Shown: positions 34,646 to 43,558, counted from the stretch's first letter. The stretch is 64,000 bases of DNA from JACVRM01 sp963809765 (GCA_963809765.1 CAWEKT010000003.1:1625731-1689730); one strand, 5' to 3'. The notes: generated by a model from the letters alone, not told the origin. Made by a program: numbers and translations.

Positions 34646-35626
34646 TCAGTAACCGACCTGGACGCGCCAGTGGCTGTACTGATCCTGCATCCGCTCGGCC
34701 TGGCCGCCGGTGAACTCCGTGTAGCAGGCGTCATCCGAGTAGTCCATGTAGTTGTGGATCGGATCGAGCCCGGCCTGCGGGCACGAATCCTTGCCCTCGG
34801 GGCAGCCGCTCGTCGGGATCGACATGTCGGGCGTGTCCGTCACGTAGTCGCCGTGGCCACCGCAGCCGTAGTCGAACGTGTGGTACAGGCCGAGCCAGTG
34901 GCCGGCCTCGTGCGTTGCGGTGAAGCCGAGGTTGAAGGGAGCGAAGCTCCCGCCCGGCAGCGATGCGTAATGGACGACGACTCCGTCGAGCACGTTGAAG
35001 GTGTCGTTGATCACGATCTTCGGCAGGTACGCCCAACCGAGGAACCCGCCGCCGCTCGTCGAGTAGATGTTGAGCGCCGTCGCGTCGCCCTGCTTGAGGG
35101 CGGTCTTCATGTCGATCTCGGCCTGGAACGTCTCCTGCGCGTACCACGCGGCATTGACCGTCCGCGTGACGCCGGCGAGCGTGAAGCGGAAGCCCGTGTC
35201 GGCGCCGCCACGGCGGCCGGAGAAGGTGTTGTTCAGGACCGCGATCTGCTGCGTGATCTGCGAGTCGGAGACCCACCCCTTGTTGGGGCTCTTGCCGGCC
35301 GCGACCACGTGGAAGTACACGGGGATCGTCGCCTGGCCCAGGAACGCGGCTGTCGAGCCCTTGGGGAGCTCGGTTTCGGCGACGACGTTGCTCCGGTCCT
35401 TCTCTTTGCGCGCAGTTGCTTCGCCGCCGCGCAGCATCGACGAGCCCGAGGTCAGCGACCAAATGGAGCTGTACAGCGGGTTCGAAACGCAGGCATCCGC
35501 CTGGGCGGCGGCGTGGTGGCCGCCGGCTGTCGCCGGTGAGACGAGCAGGCCGGCCGCCGCAGCGGCAATGACAGCGACGACGAAGAATGCGCTGCGCTTC
35601 GGCCTGGAGTAGATACCAGCCTTCAA
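34646..35626 (-). CDS. Exported zinc metalloprotease, M43 (pappalysin/cytophagalysin) family
   Basis: A 326-residue protein. The start is TTG 35626 with GAGGGAGGAAGAC upstream; longer frames would pass through the promoter. A signal peptide covers residues 1-36 (AFFVVAVIAAAAAGLLVSPA). The catalytic site is HEAGHWLGLYH, the extended HExxHxxGxxH of metzincins, with a Met-turn in IHNYMDYSDDACY. The region before the site (PVYFHVVAAGKSPNKGWVSD, QQIAVLNNTFSG, GFRFTLAGVTRTVNAAW) is typical of M43 enzymes. Cysteines in DYGCGG, SGCPEG, DSCPQ and DACY should pair outside the cell. Its promoter shares a 16-bp element with malE. Confidence 0.92.
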   Translation of the reverse strand: MKAGIYSRPKRSAFFVVAVIAAAAAGLLVSPATAGGHHAAAQADACVSNPLYSSIWSLTSGSSMLRGGEATARKEKDRSNVVAETELPKGSTAAFLGQATIPVYFHVVAAGKSPNKGWVSDSQITQQIAVLNNTFSGRRGGADTGFRFTLAGVTRTVNAAWYAQETFQAEIDMKTALKQGDATALNIYSTSGGGFLGWAYLPKIVINDTFNVLDGVVVHYASLPGGSFAPFNLGFTATHEAGHWLGLYHTFDYGCGGHGDYVTDTPDMSIPTSGCPEGKDSCPQAGLDPIHNYMDYSDDACYTEFTGGQAERMQDQYSHWRVQVGY

Positions 35627-35686
35627 GTCTTCCTCCCTCTCGATGGTCGCCCGGCTGTCCTCGAGCCGGGCGGTGTGGCCCCAGTC

Positions 35687-35702
35687 ATAGCCGCAAAGTG
35701 CG
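35687..35702 (-). promoter_or_regulatory. Promoter element shared with malE
   Basis: Read on the minus strand, CGCACTTTGCGGCTAT lies 61 bp upstream of the protease start, exactly the distance at which the same 16 bases occur before malE. It overlaps a TATGAC -10, with TCGACA as -35 at 17-bp spacing. Confidence 0.65.
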
Positions 35703-35738
35703 CAGTTGTCGAGGGCAATTTTCGGGAGGAACGCAGGC

Positions 35739-35764
35739 AAAAGGCCCGCAATGGGCGCCTTTTT
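35739..35764 (-). terminator. Terminator of the M23 peptidase gene
   Basis: AAAAGGC / GCCTTTT arms extended by CC/GG, with a T-run on the minus strand, directly after the stop at 35768. Confidence 0.7.
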
Positions 35765-35767
35765 GCG

Positions 35768-37042
35768 TCAGCTCGCGGCCACGACCGAGGCCGAGGCAGC
35801 CCTCGCGGACAGCTTTCCGTCGGTCGGCGTCACGGAGCAGGCGATCCGCTCGCCAGGCCTGGCGAGCCCGCGGCGCAGCACGTCACTGAGTGCCGCGCTG
35901 CGAACCGTGCGTACGATGTCACCGTCGATCGTCCACCGGTAGCGGTAGGCGACGATCGCGTAGTCCGGGTCCTCGGTGGCGAGCGACGTCGTCACGCGGC
36001 ATTGCACGATGTCGGCCTGGGTCGGGGCGGCGGGCGTGAGCGAGACGGTCACCGGCCGGGGCGGCCTGTTCCGGACCCGCTTCGCCGAGGCGACGACGGC
36101 GAGCGGCGCGTCGGCGAGCACCGAGCCGTCGACCTCGATGCGCACGAGCCAGCGACCGACACGCGAGAGCGGGAGCCGCTGCGCGAAGCTCCACGACGCG
36201 CGACCGTGGTAGCTCGACAGCCTTCCCTCGAGCTCACGCACGGTCTGGCCGCCGGGGGCCACGAGCCGCATGCGTACATGCGCCGTCGCCGGGAGGGCGC
36301 CGATCTCGATCCGCACCGCGACGAGGCGGGTTCCACGGACGAACGTTCCGGTACGGGGCCCCAGGTCGTGCGGCAGGTCGCGCATACCGGTCATGCGCAG
36401 GTTCGAGACCGCGACGTCCCTGACGTAGGGCGTGCTCGGCATCGCCGACTGGCTCAGCCAGCCGCTCGGTCCTTGCCGGCACGCGCCCGCGAACGGCTCG
36501 CTGACCTCGCCGTTGACGTGGCTCGTGAAGTGCAGATGGGGCCAGGTCGAGTTGCCGCTCGAGGCCGTCCAGCCAAGCTGCTGCCCCGCGACGACACGCT
36601 GACCGCGCCGGAGTGCGATGCCTTTCCGGAGGTGGCCGTAGATGGTGAAGCGGCCCGGCTCGTGCTCGAGGATGACGTGGTTGTCGAAGCGCTCCGGAGT
36701 CAGGCCGTGGTTGCGGTCGTAGTTGCCGTCTTGGACCGTGACCACCTGCCCGTCGCGGACGGCGAAGACGGGCACGCCGATGTCCATCTCGCGGAAGCTG
36801 CGGATGTCGCTGTCGATCCCGGTGTGCCCGTCATAGGTCTGCGTGCCGCAGGCGAAATCTAGGAGACCCGGGCCCGGGTCGAGGTCGACGTAGTTGTTGA
36901 TGTAGAGGTCTTGCCAGAGGATCCCGGCCTGCGGATAGAACGGCATGTCGGGCGTCACTGGTGCCACGGCGGCGCCGGCCGAGACGGCTCCGGCGGCCGT
37001 CACGCAGGCGAGACACGCAAGCAGTCGTCGGGTGCGCCGCAT
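35768..37042 (-). CDS. Exported M23-family peptidase
   Basis: A 424-residue protein with a signal peptide (LLACLACVTAAGAVSAGAAV). The LytM/M23 zinc site is present: TYDGHTGIDSD (first His and Asp), NHVILEHEPGRFTIYGHLRK and SSGNSTWPHLHF (HxH). Residues 240-424 hold two beta-sandwich-like domains (VRIEIGALPATAHVRMRLV, SVTPTDGKLSARAAS). It probably cuts peptidoglycan cross-links or binds the wall. The ATG at 37042 is used; upstream codons are strongly basic and non-homologous. It is divergent from the small membrane gene at 37089. Confidence 0.85.
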   Translation of the reverse strand: MRRTRRLLACLACVTAAGAVSAGAAVAPVTPDMPFYPQAGILWQDLYINNYVDLDPGPGLLDFACGTQTYDGHTGIDSDIRSFREMDIGVPVFAVRDGQVVTVQDGNYDRNHGLTPERFDNHVILEHEPGRFTIYGHLRKGIALRRGQRVVAGQQLGWTASSGNSTWPHLHFTSHVNGEVSEPFAGACRQGPSGWLSQSAMPSTPYVRDVAVSNLRMTGMRDLPHDLGPRTGTFVRGTRLVAVRIEIGALPATAHVRMRLVAPGGQTVRELEGRLSSYHGRASWSFAQRLPLSRVGRWLVRIEVDGSVLADAPLAVVASAKRVRNRPPRPVTVSLTPAAPTQADIVQCRVTTSLATEDPDYAIVAYRYRWTIDGDIVRTVRSAALSDVLRRGLARPGERIACSVTPTDGKLSARAASASVVAAS

Positions 37043-37088
37043 GGGCCGCCACCGTAGCGGCGACCGAAGAGCGATCGATACTTGCCGA

Positions 37089-37352
37089 GTGAGCCGTCCG
37101 GGATTACTGCGCGGGTTGCGCGCCCGCTGGGGAGAGGGCAGCGCTGTGCGGTCGCGTCTCCTCCGCTTGACGCTCATGTGGCTCGTCGCAGGTGTCGCCC
37201 TGCTCGTGCTGGGGCACCTCTGGTGGGCCTCGGCGTGTCTCGTGATCGCGGGCTTTCACGCCTGGGCCTTCTGGGCCCAGCGCCCCGCGCCCGAGGCTGC
37301 GGCCGCGCCCGACGATCCGGCCGCGCCTGGTTCCGTCACAGACGTGGACTAA
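37089..37352 (+). CDS. Small membrane protein with two helices
   Basis: An 87-residue protein: a basic N-terminus (RGLRARWGEG), two membrane helices (LTLMWLVAGVALLVLGHLWW and ASACLVIAGFHAWAFWAQ) and an acidic/Pro-rich tail. The helices and tail resemble the gene at 42077 (VVLLAFGALWSAFALFAAAA, GWMFWRKL and an acidic tail), so the two look like paralogues. Function unknown. It begins 46 bp from the divergent M23 gene, and its last 17 bp overlap the convergent repeat protein. Confidence 0.65.
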   Translation: MSRPGLLRGLRARWGEGSAVRSRLLRLTLMWLVAGVALLVLGHLWWASACLVIAGFHAWAFWAQRPAPEAAAAPDDPAAPGSVTDVD

Positions 37353-37815
37353 TGGCCGCGGTCGGCCGCTTCGCAGCGACGACGCTGCCGCAGAGGGCCC
37401 GCTGGGCCTCGGCGCTGCGCCCGGGAACCGAGCACAGCTTGTTGAGCGCCTGGCCGCGGATCTCGAGCGCCTGCAGCTCGGCGGCGGTCGGCCGAGTGAC
37501 GCGAGTGCTGCCGCACAGGGCCCGCTGAGCCTCAGCGCTGCGCCCCGGAACCGAGCACAGCTTGTTCATCGCCTGGCCGCGGATCTCGAGCGCCCGCAGC
37601 TCGGCTCCCGTCGGCCGCTTCGTCGCGACGACGCTGCCGCACAGGTGCCGCTGGGCCTCGGCGCTGCGCGTCGGAGCCGGGCACAGCTTGTTCAGCGCCT
37701 GGCCGCGGATCTCGAGCGCCTGCAGCTCGGCGGAAGTCGGATTGCCCGCCTGGCCGATCGGCGCTGCCACGATCACGGTTGCCAGAACCACCAGATATGT
37801 CGTCAGTGCCTTCAC
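37336..37815 (-). CDS. Exported protein made of a triplicated Cys-containing repeat
   Basis: A 159-residue protein. The GTG start at 37815 has AAGGAGGAG 4 nt upstream. A signal peptide (LTTYLVVLATVIVAAPIGQA) is followed by three almost identical 41-42-residue units, each with AELQALEIRGQALNKLC and RSAEAQRALCGS, so every unit holds two cysteines 15 residues apart. A fourth unit begins (PTAA) but ends at once. Each unit is probably a helical hairpin closed by a disulfide. No known family. The repetition at DNA level suggests recent expansion. Confidence 0.75.
   Translation of the reverse strand: MKALTTYLVVLATVIVAAPIGQAGNPTSAELQALEIRGQALNKLCPAPTRSAEAQRHLCGSVVATKRPTGAELRALEIRGQAMNKLCSVPGRSAEAQRALCGSTRVTRPTAAELQALEIRGQALNKLCSVPGRSAEAQRALCGSVVAAKRPTAAISPRL
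37366..37740 (-). repeat. Three tandem 123-126-bp repeats within the exported gene
   Basis: Unit lengths are 42, 41 and 42 codons, all in frame. The units share long identical stretches, for example CGCGGATCTCGAGCGC. Confidence 0.85.
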
Positions 37816-37873
37816 TGCTCCTCCTTCAGTCCCTGGCCACTTGCTGCGGCCTTTGCACACAAGACCGCGAGGG

Positions 37874-37913
37874 ACTAAAAGAGCGCTTGGGATGAGCTAA
37901 AGACCCACTAAAG
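37874..37913 (+). promoter_or_regulatory. Three heptamer boxes spaced 22 and 11 bp: probable SARP/BTAD binding site
   Basis: ACTAAAA (37874), GCTAAAG (37896) and ACTAAAG (37907) lie on the same face of the helix, at starts 22 and 11 bp apart. SARP regulators bind direct heptamers at 11-bp steps. The BTAD regulator gene starts 17 bp downstream, so autoregulation is likely; the divergent repeat-protein gene could also be controlled. Confidence 0.6.
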
Positions 37914-37929
37914 GGAGAGCGATAAGCAC

Positions 37930-39737
37930 ATGGAGTTCCGCATCCTCGGGCCGCTGGAGGTCGAGGACGAGGGCCAGGTCCTGAAGCTCGGGGGCGCGAA
38001 GCAGCGCGGGCTCCTGACGCTCCTGCTCCTGCGTGCCAACGAGGCCGTCTCGCGTGACCGCCTGATCGACGAGCTCTGGGGCGACCAGCCTCCGGAGACG
38101 GCGTCGACGGCGATCCAGGTGCACATCTCGCAGCTGCGCAAGGTGCTCGGCCGGGATGTGATCGTCACGCAGACGCCCGGGTATGCCGTGCGGCTCGAGG
38201 CTGGGCAGCTCGACCTCGCGCGCTTCGAGGAGGCGGTGGCCGGCGCGCGCGGTGCGGCTCCTGCCGAGGCGGCGGACCGACTCAGGGAGGCGCTCGGTCT
38301 GTGGCGAGGAGTTCCACTCGCGGAGCTCGACGGCCCGTTCGCGACGGCCGAGCGCGGCCGTCTCGAGGAGCAGCGGCTGGCTGCGGTCGAGCAGCGGATC
38401 GCCGCCGACCTCGAGCTCGGACGGCAGGCGGAGCTCGTGCCCGAGCTGGAGCGGCTCGTCAGCGAGCACCCGCTTCGCGAGCAGCTCCGCGGCCAGCTGA
38501 TGCTGGCGCTCTACCGCTGCGGACGGCAGGCTGAGGCGCTGGACGTCTACCGCTTGGGCCGGCGCCTGCTCGACGAGGAGCTCGGGCTCGAGCCGGGCGA
38601 GGAGCTGCGGCGACTCGAACGGGCGATCCTCGAGCAGGACGCCTCGCTTGCGGCACCCGCCGCGGCGGCGGCGGCCAAGGCCCCGGTCGGCGACCGTGCG
38701 CAGGAGCTGGACGGGGCCGCGGCACCGGCGGAGGAACGGCGGCTGCGTCTGGTGCGCCGGTCGCGCGTCGCAGCCGTCGTCGGCGCGCTCCTCCTCCTGG
38801 CTGCCGCGATCGCCGGCGTCGCGCTGGCGCTGACGCGAGACTCGGGCGGCGGCTCGGTCGAGCTGCTGCCGAACTCCGTGGGGGTGATCGATACGGACGG
38901 CGGCGAGCTCGTCGGCGCCGTGCCGATCGGCGGGCGGCCCTTGGGGCTCGCGGTCGGCGAGGGTGGCGTCTGGGCCGCGAACGCGGACGACGGCACGCTC
39001 GTGCGCATCGACCCGGACAGCAACGAGATCGCGGAGGTCATCGGGCTCGGCGCGGACGTTGGTGGAGTGGCCGTCGGTTTCGGATCGGTGTGGGTCGCCG
39101 GTGGAAACGACGAGACGCTGTTTCGCGTCGATCCCGGGCGGAACGACGTGGAGGCGGAGCTAGAAGTCGGTGTCGCCGACCCGCTCCGGCCGAAACCCGT
39201 GTTCTTGGTGGCCGCCGGAGACACGGCCGTCTGGGTCACGCGGGGGAACATGTTGCTTGGCTTCGATCCTGCGTCGCAGACGGTCACCAAGCGCGTTGCG
39301 CTGCCGGGGATCCCATACGACCTGGGTGCCGGGGACGGCAACGTCTGGGTAACGCTCGAGGACGAACGGCTGCTACGGATCGAGGAGGAGTCCGCCAACA
39401 TCACGGCAGCTCCGTTCCTTCCCTACCTCGCAATCTCGCCCATCGTCGTCGAGGGGGCGCTCTGGGTGATCATGAACACCGACGTGCCGCAGGTCGCGAG
39501 GTTCGACGCGGAGAGCGTCACGCAGACCGGGTCCGTTCCCTTCCCCAAGGCCTTCCTGGTCGCCCTCGCCGCGGACGACGGGGTCGTCTATGCGATCGAC
39601 AACACGAGCGGTCGTGTCTGGAGTATCGACACGACCACGCTGAGCGCCTCTCTCGTGCTGACCGTCCCGCACACCCCGGAATCGATCAAGGCGGCCGGAG
39701 GGAAAGCATGGTCGGCATCCACCCGCCGCTCACCTGA
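37930..39737 (+). CDS. Membrane-anchored BTAD/SARP regulator with extracytoplasmic propeller, frameshifted at the end
   Basis: Residues 1-95: OmpR-type winged helix (FRILGPLEVEDEGQVLKLGG, ASTAIQVHISQLRKVLG, TQTPGYAVRLE). Residues 96-245: BTAD helical domain (LREALGLWRGVPLAELDGPF, LRGQLMLALYRCGRQAEALD). A membrane helix lies near residue 283 (VAAVVGALLLLAAAIAGVAL). The last 300 residues are a YVTN-like beta-propeller outside the membrane (GGVWAANADDGTLVRIDPDS, GSVWVAGGNDETLFRVDPG). A missing G near 39711 breaks the last codons; corrected, the protein ends AWVGIHPPLT at 39737 (602 residues). A ToxR/CadC-like one-component membrane sensor is implied. It overlaps the convergent BMP gene by 8 bp. 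Confidence 0.83.
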
Positions 39738-40799
39738 CGATGGGCACCTTGATCTTCCCGGCGATGATCTGACGCCGGACCTCGTCCACCTGCCTGAGCA
39801 CGGAAGGTGGCACCTCGGAGCTGACCTTGGCGAGTCCGACGCCTCCGTTGCGCAGATTGAAGAGGGTGTCGCCTCCGGTCGTGAGCGTGCCTCGCACGAG
39901 CCTCTGGATCGCGGCGAACACCGCGACGTCCAGCTTGAGCGCCGCGCTGGTCAGGATGTGCTTGCCCAGGTGGGACTGGTCGACGTCCACACCCACGCCC
40001 CAGATCCCCTTCTGCTTGGCAGCCTCGAGCGCGCCGAGCCCGCAACCCCCCGCGACGTTGAAGATGGCGCCCGCTCCCTTGGCGATCTGGCTGAGAGCAA
40101 CAGTCCTGCACTTGTTCGGGTTCGTGAAGTTGTTCGAGTACGCGTTCAGGACGGTGATGCCCGGGACAGCCTTCTTGGCGCCCAGGCGATAGCCGACGAT
40201 CCAGCGGTCGACGCCGGGGAAACTGAACCCGCCGACGGAAGCGACCGCGTCTCGACCGGGACGCCGCTTCTCCATCAGCGCCGCCAGGTATCCCGCGAGG
40301 TAGGCCGCTTGCTCTGCCCGGAAGACGGTTCCCTGGATGTTCTTGGGGCGGGGTTGGTTTCGAGTGCGGCCAGCGGCATGTCCGGGAAGAGGAACTTCGC
40401 GTCGGGGAACTCGCGCGCGACGGCGACCACTTCCTTCGTTGCAGGCACGCCCATGATGATCAGGTCGTACCGTTGGCGAGCAAGGAGGCGCAGGGCGCCC
40501 TTTGCGTCCTGGTTGGGCGCCGTCTGGACGACGCGGCCTTCGACCCCGAGCTTCTTCACGGCGTCGATGAAGCCGGCGTACGGGAGGCCGAAGAGGTCTC
40601 TGCGGTCGGGCACGCCTCCTGGCCCGATGACGTAACCCACGCGGAGCTTGCGCTGGGCAGTTGCGCTCTCGCCGGTTGTGAGGAGCAGCGTTGCTCCGAT
40701 GACCGCCATCAGGCCGAGGAGCGCGCGCTTCCTGAGCGCGGCCGTGACTTGCTGATGTGGCTCCCCGCCGACACGTCGATCCGAGCGGACGCATCGCAC
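39730..40799 (-). CDS. BMP-family substrate-binding protein (ABC transporter/PnrA-like), frameshifted
   Basis: About 356 residues. A signal-like segment (ALLGLMAVIGATLLLTTGES) is followed by LRVGYVIGPGGVPDRRDLFG, AGFIDAVKKLGVEG and RYDLIIMGVPATKEVVAVAR. One C is missing in a C-rich run near 40350; after correction it continues PKNIQGTVFRAEQAAYLAGY, ASVGGFSFPGVDRWIVGYR, IFNVAGGCGLGALEAAKQKG and GVGVDVDQSHLGKHILTSAA. These are the BMP/PnrA-type motifs for nucleoside or related ligand binding. No permease or ATPase gene is adjacent. The exact start is unsure: GTG 40799 is the first codon of the frame, without a clear ribosome site. It faces the BTAD regulator tail to tail. Confidence 0.8.
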
Positions 40800-40855
40800 A
40801 CTCGGAGTCGAAAGTCAATCGACGCCCGGGCTCGAAGCGGCTGAGTGCGGCCTTC

Positions 40856-41134
40856 CTAGTTCAGGCCCGCCCAGCCGCGGATACGCCGCTCCACGAAGGG
40901 CTCCAGGTCGAGCGCGGCGACGACGGACGCGGCCGAGGTCTCGTCACCGCCCGGGGACACCGAAATGTCGGCCAGGCCCACGGAGCAGAGTTGGACTGCT
41001 TTGCGTACCTCGATCAGGTCGGCGGTGTTCGTGGCGTAGTCCGGCGACGAGCTCAGCGCGACATGGTCGCGCAGCGCGGCGACCTCGATCTCGAGCCCAG
41101 TCGGTAGTGCGTCTGCGAATGAGAGCTGCTCCAC
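40856..41134 (-). CDS. Hypothetical small protein
   Basis: A 92-residue protein. The GTG at 41134 has GGAAGGA 6 nt upstream. The sequence (VEQLSFADALPTGLEIEVAA, DYATNTADLIEVRKAVQLCS, ASVVAALDLEPFVERRIRGW) looks like a globular alpha/beta protein, without signal peptide or membrane helix. No family recognised. The gap 41192-41385 (194 bp) upstream holds nothing I can identify. Confidence 0.55.
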   Translation of the reverse strand: MEQLSFADALPTGLEIEVAALRDHVALSSSPDYATNTADLIEVRKAVQLCSVGLADISVSPGGDETSAASVVAALDLEPFVERRIRGWAGLN

Positions 41135-41385
41135 GTGCTGTCCTTCCTCCTCGTCGCGGTTTCCGCCTCTTCTGGCGGCGCGTCGTTCCAAGCCACCGTG
41201 CCGCGACTTGGCCGGTTGGCGGGGCGGTGAAGCCCACTCAAGACGCCTATCGGGTTCTTCCCGGCTGGAGACGATCCCAACCCACCCGGAAAGGGTGATC
41301 CGTCGTCAGTCAGAACGTGCGCCGACCTGGCTCCGACGGAACCGCCATGCCGCAGCCCCTACGCTGACTGATCGACGCTCGTGGG

Positions 41386-41790
41386 TCAATCCTGGCAGAG
41401 CTCGCCCCCGACTTCGGTCTGCGGAGGAATCTCGGGACAACTCGTCAGCAGAGTGACGACCGTCCCTGGCTCGACTCTTGACCCCGAGCCTGGATCCTGC
41501 TCGTAGACGACGTTGTCGTCGGCGGTCGATCCGGGTCTCAACGGGTCTGCGTAGACAGTTTCACCATCGAACGACCAGCGCAGGTCCCGTGCCACCAATT
41601 CGCGGGACGCATCCAGTGCCGGCAGCCCAACAACCTCAGGAACCTCAACGCTCCCTTGCGTTGTCGCCGACTCGTCACCGACACACGCACCAACTGCCAC
41701 CGTGATCGCACATACAAAGGCAACGAGCACTGTCGCCCGAAGTCTCAACCGACGGCAGTTCTCGGGAGCGATCACTGTTGGCGTCCGCAT
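41386..41790 (-). CDS. PASTA-domain lipoprotein
   Basis: A 134-residue protein. A basic N-terminus (RRLRLRATVL) is followed by a hydrophobic stretch ending in a lipobox (VAVGAC), so it is probably lipid-anchored at the outer face of the membrane. The remainder is one PASTA-like unit: VEVPEVVGLPALDASRELVA near residue 50 and YEQDPGSGSRVEPGTVVTLL near 98. PASTA domains bind peptidoglycan fragments or beta-lactams. A start at GTG 41793 is equally possible. A tRNA gene follows upstream on the same strand. Confidence 0.75.
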   Translation of the reverse strand: MRTPTVIAPENCRRLRLRATVLVAFVCAITVAVGACVGDESATTQGSVEVPEVVGLPALDASRELVARDLRWSFDGETVYADPLRPGSTADDNVVYEQDPGSGSRVEPGTVVTLLTSCPEIPPQTEVGGELCQD

Positions 41791-41845
41791 CACCCAGGCC
41801 GCACCACCGCAACAGCGTAGGCCCGCAAACCGCTTGTCTGAGCGA

Positions 41846-41918
41846 AGCCGACGCCCGGACTCGAACCGGGGACCCCTTCATTACGAGTGAAGTGCTCTAC
41901 CAGCTGAGCTACGTCGGC
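41846..41918 (-). tRNA. tRNA-Thr (anticodon CGT)
   Basis: The acceptor stem GCCGACG / CGTCGGC closes the cloverleaf. The D arm is GCTCAGCTGGTAGAGC, the anticodon arm CTTCA-CTCGTAA-TGAAG gives anticodon CGT, and the T arm is CCGGTTCGAGTCCGG. All stems pair. The CCA end is not encoded. Confidence 0.95.
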
Positions 41919-41987
41919 GCGGGTCTCAGTGTAGCCCTGTCCTGTTCCGCGTTCTCGGGGCTTTGCCTCGGTGTTGGGACACGGTTT

Positions 41988-42063
41988 GTGGCTGACGAGC
42001 CACTAGCTCTTTCGGCGTTGCGGCGCGGTTCTCGAGGAGTTAGTGGCTGTCAGCCACTAACTC
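41988..42063. repeat. Two related stem-loops between tRNA-Thr and the small membrane gene
   Basis: GTGGCT / AGCCAC (41988-42003) and a near-perfect 27-nt palindrome GAGTTAGTGGCTG-T-CAGCCACTAACTC (42037-42063). The second lies 14 bp beyond the stop at 42077 and could terminate that gene. Both share GTGGCTGAC-like cores. Confidence 0.6.
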
Positions 42064-42076
42064 GGTTGGGGTCGGA

Positions 42077-42413
42077 TCAGAGGTCCAGGTCTTCGGGAGA
42101 CCAGGGCGGATCGGGAGCCTCATCCACCTCCTCGCCCTCCCCGCCAATCGGAGTGTGAGCCGCCGAGAGCTTTCTCCAGAACATCCAGCCGGAGAGAGCC
42201 GCCGCCGCAAAGAGCGCGAACGCCGACCACAGCGCCCCGAATGCGAGCAGGACCACACCTGCCGCACCGCACAGGACTGCAGTGTGGAACGAGCGCGGCA
42301 ATCGCACGAAGTATCGGGACGATGAGGAACGGCCAGACGTACCACGGTGGGTTTCCGAATTCATCCCACGCGCGGCGCAGCTCGTCTCTGGCCGAGCGAG
42401 TAGTCCCACTCAC
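42077..42413 (-). CDS. Small two-helix membrane protein, frameshifted
   Basis: About 111 residues after removing an extra C near 42303. The start (SGTTRSARDELRRAWDEFGN, then PPWYVWPFLIVPILRAIA) and the end (HTAVLCGAAGVVLLAFGALW, FAAAALSGWMFWRKL and an acidic tail) lie in different frames but join smoothly. The second half resembles the membrane protein at 37089. The start overlaps the end of the site-2 protease gene by 53 bp, so the two are coupled. Function unknown. Confidence 0.6.
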
Positions 42414-43558
42414 ACGAGCCCGCCGGTTCAGGCTCGGACGGGCGCTCGGGACGGCGCGGGCGCACGGAGAGCGCGCGGGCGATGTCGGTGATCGAGAGCA
42501 GGCCGCGCAGGCGGCCGTCCTCGACCACGAGGCCGCGGTGGAGGTCGCCCTCGCTGAGCTCGGCCAGCGCCTCCATTGCCGGCTCGCTCTCCTCGAGCAT
42601 GATCACCTCGTCCAGCGGGAGCGCGCAGTCGCGCACCGTCGTCGTGTCCCACTCGCCGCGCGGCGTCTGCGCGACGCAGCGGAAGGGCAGGAGGCCGACG
42701 ACGCTGGCCGTCGTCGACGACCGGGTAGGTCGTGAAGCGGGAGCGCCCCGCCGTCTCGTCCATGAACTGGCCGAGCGTGTCGTCGGCGTCCGCGGTCACC
42801 GGCTGCGTGACCATCAGGTCGCCGACCCGTAGCCCGCGCAGCGCGTCGCGCGTGACGACGTACCGTGCCTCGGCGCTGGCGGCCCCGAGCAGGAACCAGC
42901 CGAGGAACGCGAGCCACGCGCCAGAGAAGGCGCCCTCGACGACGAAGAGGAAGAGGCCGCCGGCGATCATCAGGAAGCCGAAGCCGCGGCCGATGTTCGC
43001 CGCCACCGACGTCGCCCAGCGGAAGTCGTCCCGCGCCGCCCAGAGCGCCGAGCGCAGCACGCGGCCGCCGTCGAGCGGCAGCGCAGGCAGCAGGTTGAAG
43101 AGCAGCAGGAGGATGTTGATGTACCCGAGCCAGGCCGCGACCCCGTCGACCGCCTGCGACACCGACGTCGCCACCGCGACGCCGACGAAGAAGACGCCGA
43201 GCACGAGCGTCACGAGCGGGCCTGCGATCGCGATCCGGAACTCGGCACCCGCGCTCGGGAACGCGCCCTTGAAGCTCGCGACGCCGCCGAAGAGCCACAG
43301 CACGATGCCGTCGATCTCCATGCCCTCGCGCCGCGCCTGGATTGCGTGGCCGAGCTCGTGCAGCAGCAGCGAGATGAAGAAGAGCGCCGCGGCGACGAGC
43401 GCCATCCCGAAGTAGGTGCCGTCCGAGAGCCCCGGGTTCTGCGACGGGAAGACCGCGTCCGCCAGCGACCACAGCATCAGGGCGAACACGATCAGCCAGC
43501 TCCAGTTGATGCCGACCGAGATGCCGAAGATGCGGCCGAGCGAGAAGGTGGCGTTCAC
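42361..43558 (-). CDS. Site-2 protease (M50) with CBS domains, Rip3-like, frameshifted
   Basis: About 398 residues after removing an extra base near 42708. The membrane zinc protease part has FISLLLHELGHAIQARREG (HExxH) near residue 65 and LFNLLPALPLDGGRVLRSAL near 160 (the distal LDG Asp), with five or six helices. A CBS pair follows (VGDLMVTQPVTADADDTLGQ, RSRFTTYPVVDD, then VVGLLPFRCVAQTPRGEWD, DEVIMLEESEPAMEALAE, LRGLLSITDIARAL). These proteases cut membrane-bound anti-sigma factors or similar; CBS domains sense adenine nucleotides. GTG 43558 is used as start because IFGISVGINWSW follows closely. Confidence 0.86.

Noticed and set aside
37366..37740. Tandem 126-bp units as a CRISPR-like or non-coding satellite array
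   Set aside because: Units are directly adjacent without spacers, in frame, and encode a continuous exported protein with signal peptide and ribosome site.
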